Shown here: in pieces, positions 61,943 to 64,000 of the stretch | Numbering within the stretch: position 1 is the stretch's first letter | Layout of the letters: every line of letters starts with the position of its first letter | From: Microseira wollei NIES-4236 | GTDB lineage: Bacteria; Cyanobacteriota; Cyanobacteriia; Cyanobacteriales; Aerosakkonemataceae | Assembly (NCBI RefSeq): GCF_020521235.1 | Contig: NZ_BLAY01000008.1 | Span: 26,801 to 90,800, forward strand | DNA length: 64,000 nucleotides | Direction: 5' to 3' | Position numbers and translations under genes: made by a program | Notes under the pieces: model-generated | The model's input: the letters and a program-made list of their open reading frames with translations, nothing else | Told to the model about the DNA's origin: nothing | Database searches by the model: none

Positions 61943-63865
61943 ATGACTACAGGGTGGATACTGATTGCGGCAATCTTGGTGTTGGGAGGCGCGATCGCGT
62001 CAGTAGGCGATCGCGTCGGAACGAAGGTAGGCAAATCAAGACTTAGCCTATTCAATTTACGTCCGCGCAAGACGGCAATTTTAATTACCGTTTTGACGGG
62101 GAGTTTGATTTCTGCCTCGACGCTGGCGATATTATTTGGTACGAGCGAGCAACTACGCACTGGGGTTTTTAAACTGGAAAAAATTCAGAAAAATCTCCGA
62201 AACGCTCGCAAGGAACTAGAAAAAACTAAAACTCAAAAAAGTAAAGTAGAAACAGAGTTAACCCAAGCTAAATCTCAGCAGGCAGAAGCACAGCAAAAAC
62301 TAGATGCGACAAATCAATCTTTGCAATCAACTTTAGCCAAGCTGTCGGAAGCAACTGCCAACCAAGCGCGTACCGAAACGCAGCTGAAACAAACCCAAGG
62401 AGAATTAAATAACACTAATAGCCAACTGAATCAAACTCAGGGGAAATTAAATCAAACTCAAAATGAATTAAACCAAACCCAGGGTCAATTAAACGCAGTT
62501 TCTTCTCAAGTAATGGCGCTGCGTGATGAACGCCAGAAGTTGATCGAACAACGGGATCAATTGCAAGCAGAACGTCAAAATTTAATCGAACAGCGCAATC
62601 AACTGCAAGCAGAACGTCAAAATTTAATCGGACAGCGAAACCAACTGCAAGCGGAAAGAGCGACGTTAATAGAACAGCGGGATAAACTGCAAGCAGAACG
62701 TCAAAATTTAATCGGACAGCGCAATCAACTGCAAGCAGAACGTCAAAATTTAATCGGACAGCGCAATCAACTGCAAGCAGAACGCCAAGATTTGCTGGGA
62801 CAGCGCAATCAACTGCAAGCAGAACGTCAAGATTTGCTGGGACAGCGCAATCAACTGCAAGCAGAACGCCAAGATTTGCTGGGACAGCGCGATCAACTGC
62901 AAGCAGAACGCCAAGATTTGCTGGGACAGCGCGATCAACTACAACAGGAAAGAGCGGCGCTCGTTGGACAGCGCGATCGCCTCAAAAACGAGATTGGCAA
63001 CTTTAAATCTCAGATTGCCCAAAGGGACCAAGAAATTGCCGCTCAAGACCAGGCAATTGCCCAACTAGATCAAACCATTTCCCAGCGCGACCAAGTGATT
63101 GCTCAGCGGGAAACCAGCCTTAAACAACTAGAAAGTCAACAAAAAGATCTCGAAAACAAACAAGCATACTTACAACGGGCAGTAAAAATTCTAGAAGAGT
63201 ATTATCAAGATTATCAAGCGTTGCGGGGCGGCAATTTAGTTTTGTTTCGCAACCAAGTTTTGGTGACTGGAGTCGTTCGCATTGTCGATCCAAAAGCCGC
63301 TCGTCAAGCTGTGGATCAATTGTTGGTAACGGCAAACAAAGTCGCAATTGAGAACACTCGACCCGGTGACAAAAATTTCAACCAACAAGTGATACAAATT
63401 AGTCCCAAAGAAGTCGATCAGATCATCGATCGCATTGATGACGGTCGAGACTATGCGATCAGAATTCTCTCAGCAGGCAACTACATCAGGGGAGAATCTG
63501 CCGTCCAAGTTTTTGCCGATGTAACCCCCAATCGCGTCGTATTTCAAGCTGGGGAAGTAGTAGCGGCAACTTCTACCAATCCCTCCACAATGACTCAAGA
63601 ACAGCTTGAGCAACGGATAGAGCAGCTAATTGCAGCTTCTCAATTCCGAGTGCGTCGCGCTGGCGTGTTGGCAGATAAAATTCAGATCGGCGACGCTCGG
63701 GTCGAAACGCTGATGCGCTTCATCGAGCAATTAAAGCAGTCCGAGACATCTGTTGAAGTGCAAGTGGTAGCATCAGATGTTACCTATACGGCGGGGCCGG
63801 TCAAAATGGATCTGGTAGCCGTTCAAAAGGGACAGATACTGTTTCGCACTTCACCCGATAGCTAA
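61943..63865 (+). CDS. DUF3084 coiled-coil membrane protein
   Basis: The product is 640 aa. Two membrane segments (about 5-22 and 45-65) flank a basic loop, G-D-R-V-G-T-K-V-G-K-S-R-L-S-L. A very long coiled coil (about 75-400) follows, then the DUF3084 globular part (about 410-640). The coil contains ten 14-residue repeats, R-N-Q-L-Q-A-E-R-Q-N-L-I-G-Q and variants, encoded by 42-bp units at 62552-62971. DUF3084 proteins are widespread in cyanobacteria and their function is unknown. It follows ntcA by about 200 bases. Confidence 0.9.
   Translation: MTTGWILIAAILVLGGAIASVGDRVGTKVGKSRLSLFNLRPRKTAILITVLTGSLISASTLAILFGTSEQLRTGVFKLEKIQKNLRNARKELEKTKTQKSKVETELTQAKSQQAEAQQKLDATNQSLQSTLAKLSEATANQARTETQLKQTQGELNNTNSQLNQTQGKLNQTQNELNQTQGQLNAVSSQVMALRDERQKLIEQRDQLQAERQNLIEQRNQLQAERQNLIGQRNQLQAERATLIEQRDKLQAERQNLIGQRNQLQAERQNLIGQRNQLQAERQDLLGQRNQLQAERQDLLGQRNQLQAERQDLLGQRDQLQAERQDLLGQRDQLQQERAALVGQRDRLKNEIGNFKSQIAQRDQEIAAQDQAIAQLDQTISQRDQVIAQRETSLKQLESQQKDLENKQAYLQRAVKILEEYYQDYQALRGGNLVLFRNQVLVTGVVRIVDPKAARQAVDQLLVTANKVAIENTRPGDKNFNQQVIQISPKEVDQIIDRIDDGRDYAIRILSAGNYIRGESAVQVFADVTPNRVVFQAGEVVAATSTNPSTMTQEQLEQRIEQLIAASQFRVRRAGVLADKIQIGDARVETLMRFIEQLKQSETSVEVQVVASDVTYTAGPVKMDLVAVQKGQILFRTSPDS
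62552..62971 (+). repeat. ten 42-bp tandem repeats within the DUF3084 gene
   Basis: Each unit encodes R-[ND]-[QK]-L-Q-[AQ]-E-R-x-x-L-[ILV]-[EG]-Q, which is two heptads. Several neighbouring units are nearly identical at DNA level (GCAGAACGCCAAGATTTGCT recurs), pointing to recent expansion. Copy number could vary between strains. Confidence 0.9.
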
Positions 63866-63873
63866 ATGTTAGC

Positions 63874-64000
63874 CCGCACCCTCAAGGGTGCGGCTACACA
63901 ACCACAGCCTGCCTACGCAGGCTCAAAAATGTATATATGAATCATGCTACTACTGCCGCACCCTCAAGGGTGCGGCTACACAACCACAGCCTGCCTACGC
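63874..64000. repeat. direct repeat of a palindromic unit CCGCACCCTCAAGGGTGCGG
   Basis: Two copies, starting at 63874 and 63956 (82 bases apart), share about 45 bases. Each has a hairpin CCGCACCCT/AGGGTGCGG followed by GCTACACAACCACAGCC. The first also has GCCTGC/GCAGGC. The second copy runs into the window edge, so more copies may follow. Confidence 0.85.

Noticed and set aside
62750..62938. Antisense frame of repeated I-A-L-S-Q-Q-I-L-A-F-C
   Set aside because: It is the complement of the 42-bp coiled-coil repeats in the DUF3084 gene.

Overview
The window looks like a chromosomal segment of a filamentous, non-heterocystous-type cyanobacterium (Oscillatoriales-like). The evidence is dense HIP1 octamers (GCGATCGC), TTGGTAA-type heptamer repeats in many gaps, and cyanobacterial marker genes: ndhM, ntcA, flv4-sll0218-flv2, a CpcS/CpeS-type bilin lyase, an iron-uptake porin and an HpsJ-like protein. 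The exact genus cannot be fixed from the sequence alone. I see no rRNA, tRNA or CRISPR array.

Layout. 1-1.3 kb: tail of a beta-helix protein, def (peptide deformylase) and a small membrane protein. 1.5-8.2 kb: a signalling and proteolysis block of FHA-PrsW membrane protease (+), and on the minus strand a 95-aa membrane protein, a zinc-ribbon PP2C phosphatase, a CHAT-FHA protease-like protein and a 211-aa unknown. 8.4-12.6 kb: ndhM, a tnpB deletion derivative, an HpsJ-like protein, a family 2 glycosyltransferase and DUF502. 12.6-14.5 kb: a frameshifted tnpB, a divergent 58-aa ORF, two perfect hairpins and an unidentified structured-RNA-like segment. 14.9-23.5 kb: nusB, ftsY, an RsbU-type phosphatase, argH, a Nudix hydrolase and coaX. 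24.4-29 kb: the photoprotective flv4-sll0218-flv2 cluster, with a 60-bp palindromic repeat array between the first two genes. 29.3-37 kb: an NB-ARC STAND protein, a 1241-aa PPC/metalloprotease-like protein, a VapBC-like pair and an Uma2 protein. 37-40 kb: an old-yellow-enzyme reductase, another tnpB scrap and a PfkB sugar/nucleoside kinase. 40.1-47.7 kb: a 2547-aa LamG/trefoil-like giant of unknown role. 48-57.6 kb: iron-uptake porin, azoR-MFS pair, bilin lyase, glycosyltransferase, carotenoid oxygenase and folate/biopterin transporter. 57.9-64 kb: an unknown gene plus a HEPN pseudogene split by a MITE, hisB, fabI, ntcA with its promoter, and a DUF3084 coiled-coil protein.

The most distinctive theme is small repeats. 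Several MITE-like elements carry readable terminal inverted repeats, and two have convincing target duplications. Palindromic repeats lie between operon genes, and three genes (NB-ARC, carotenoid oxygenase, RsbU-like phosphatase) appear to have absorbed repeat-derived DNA in frame. Three tnpB loci are at different stages of decay. The best candidates for undescribed biology are the FHA/CHAT/PrsW/PP2C block, the giant LamG/trefoil protein, and the structured segment with a terminator at 14190-14478.
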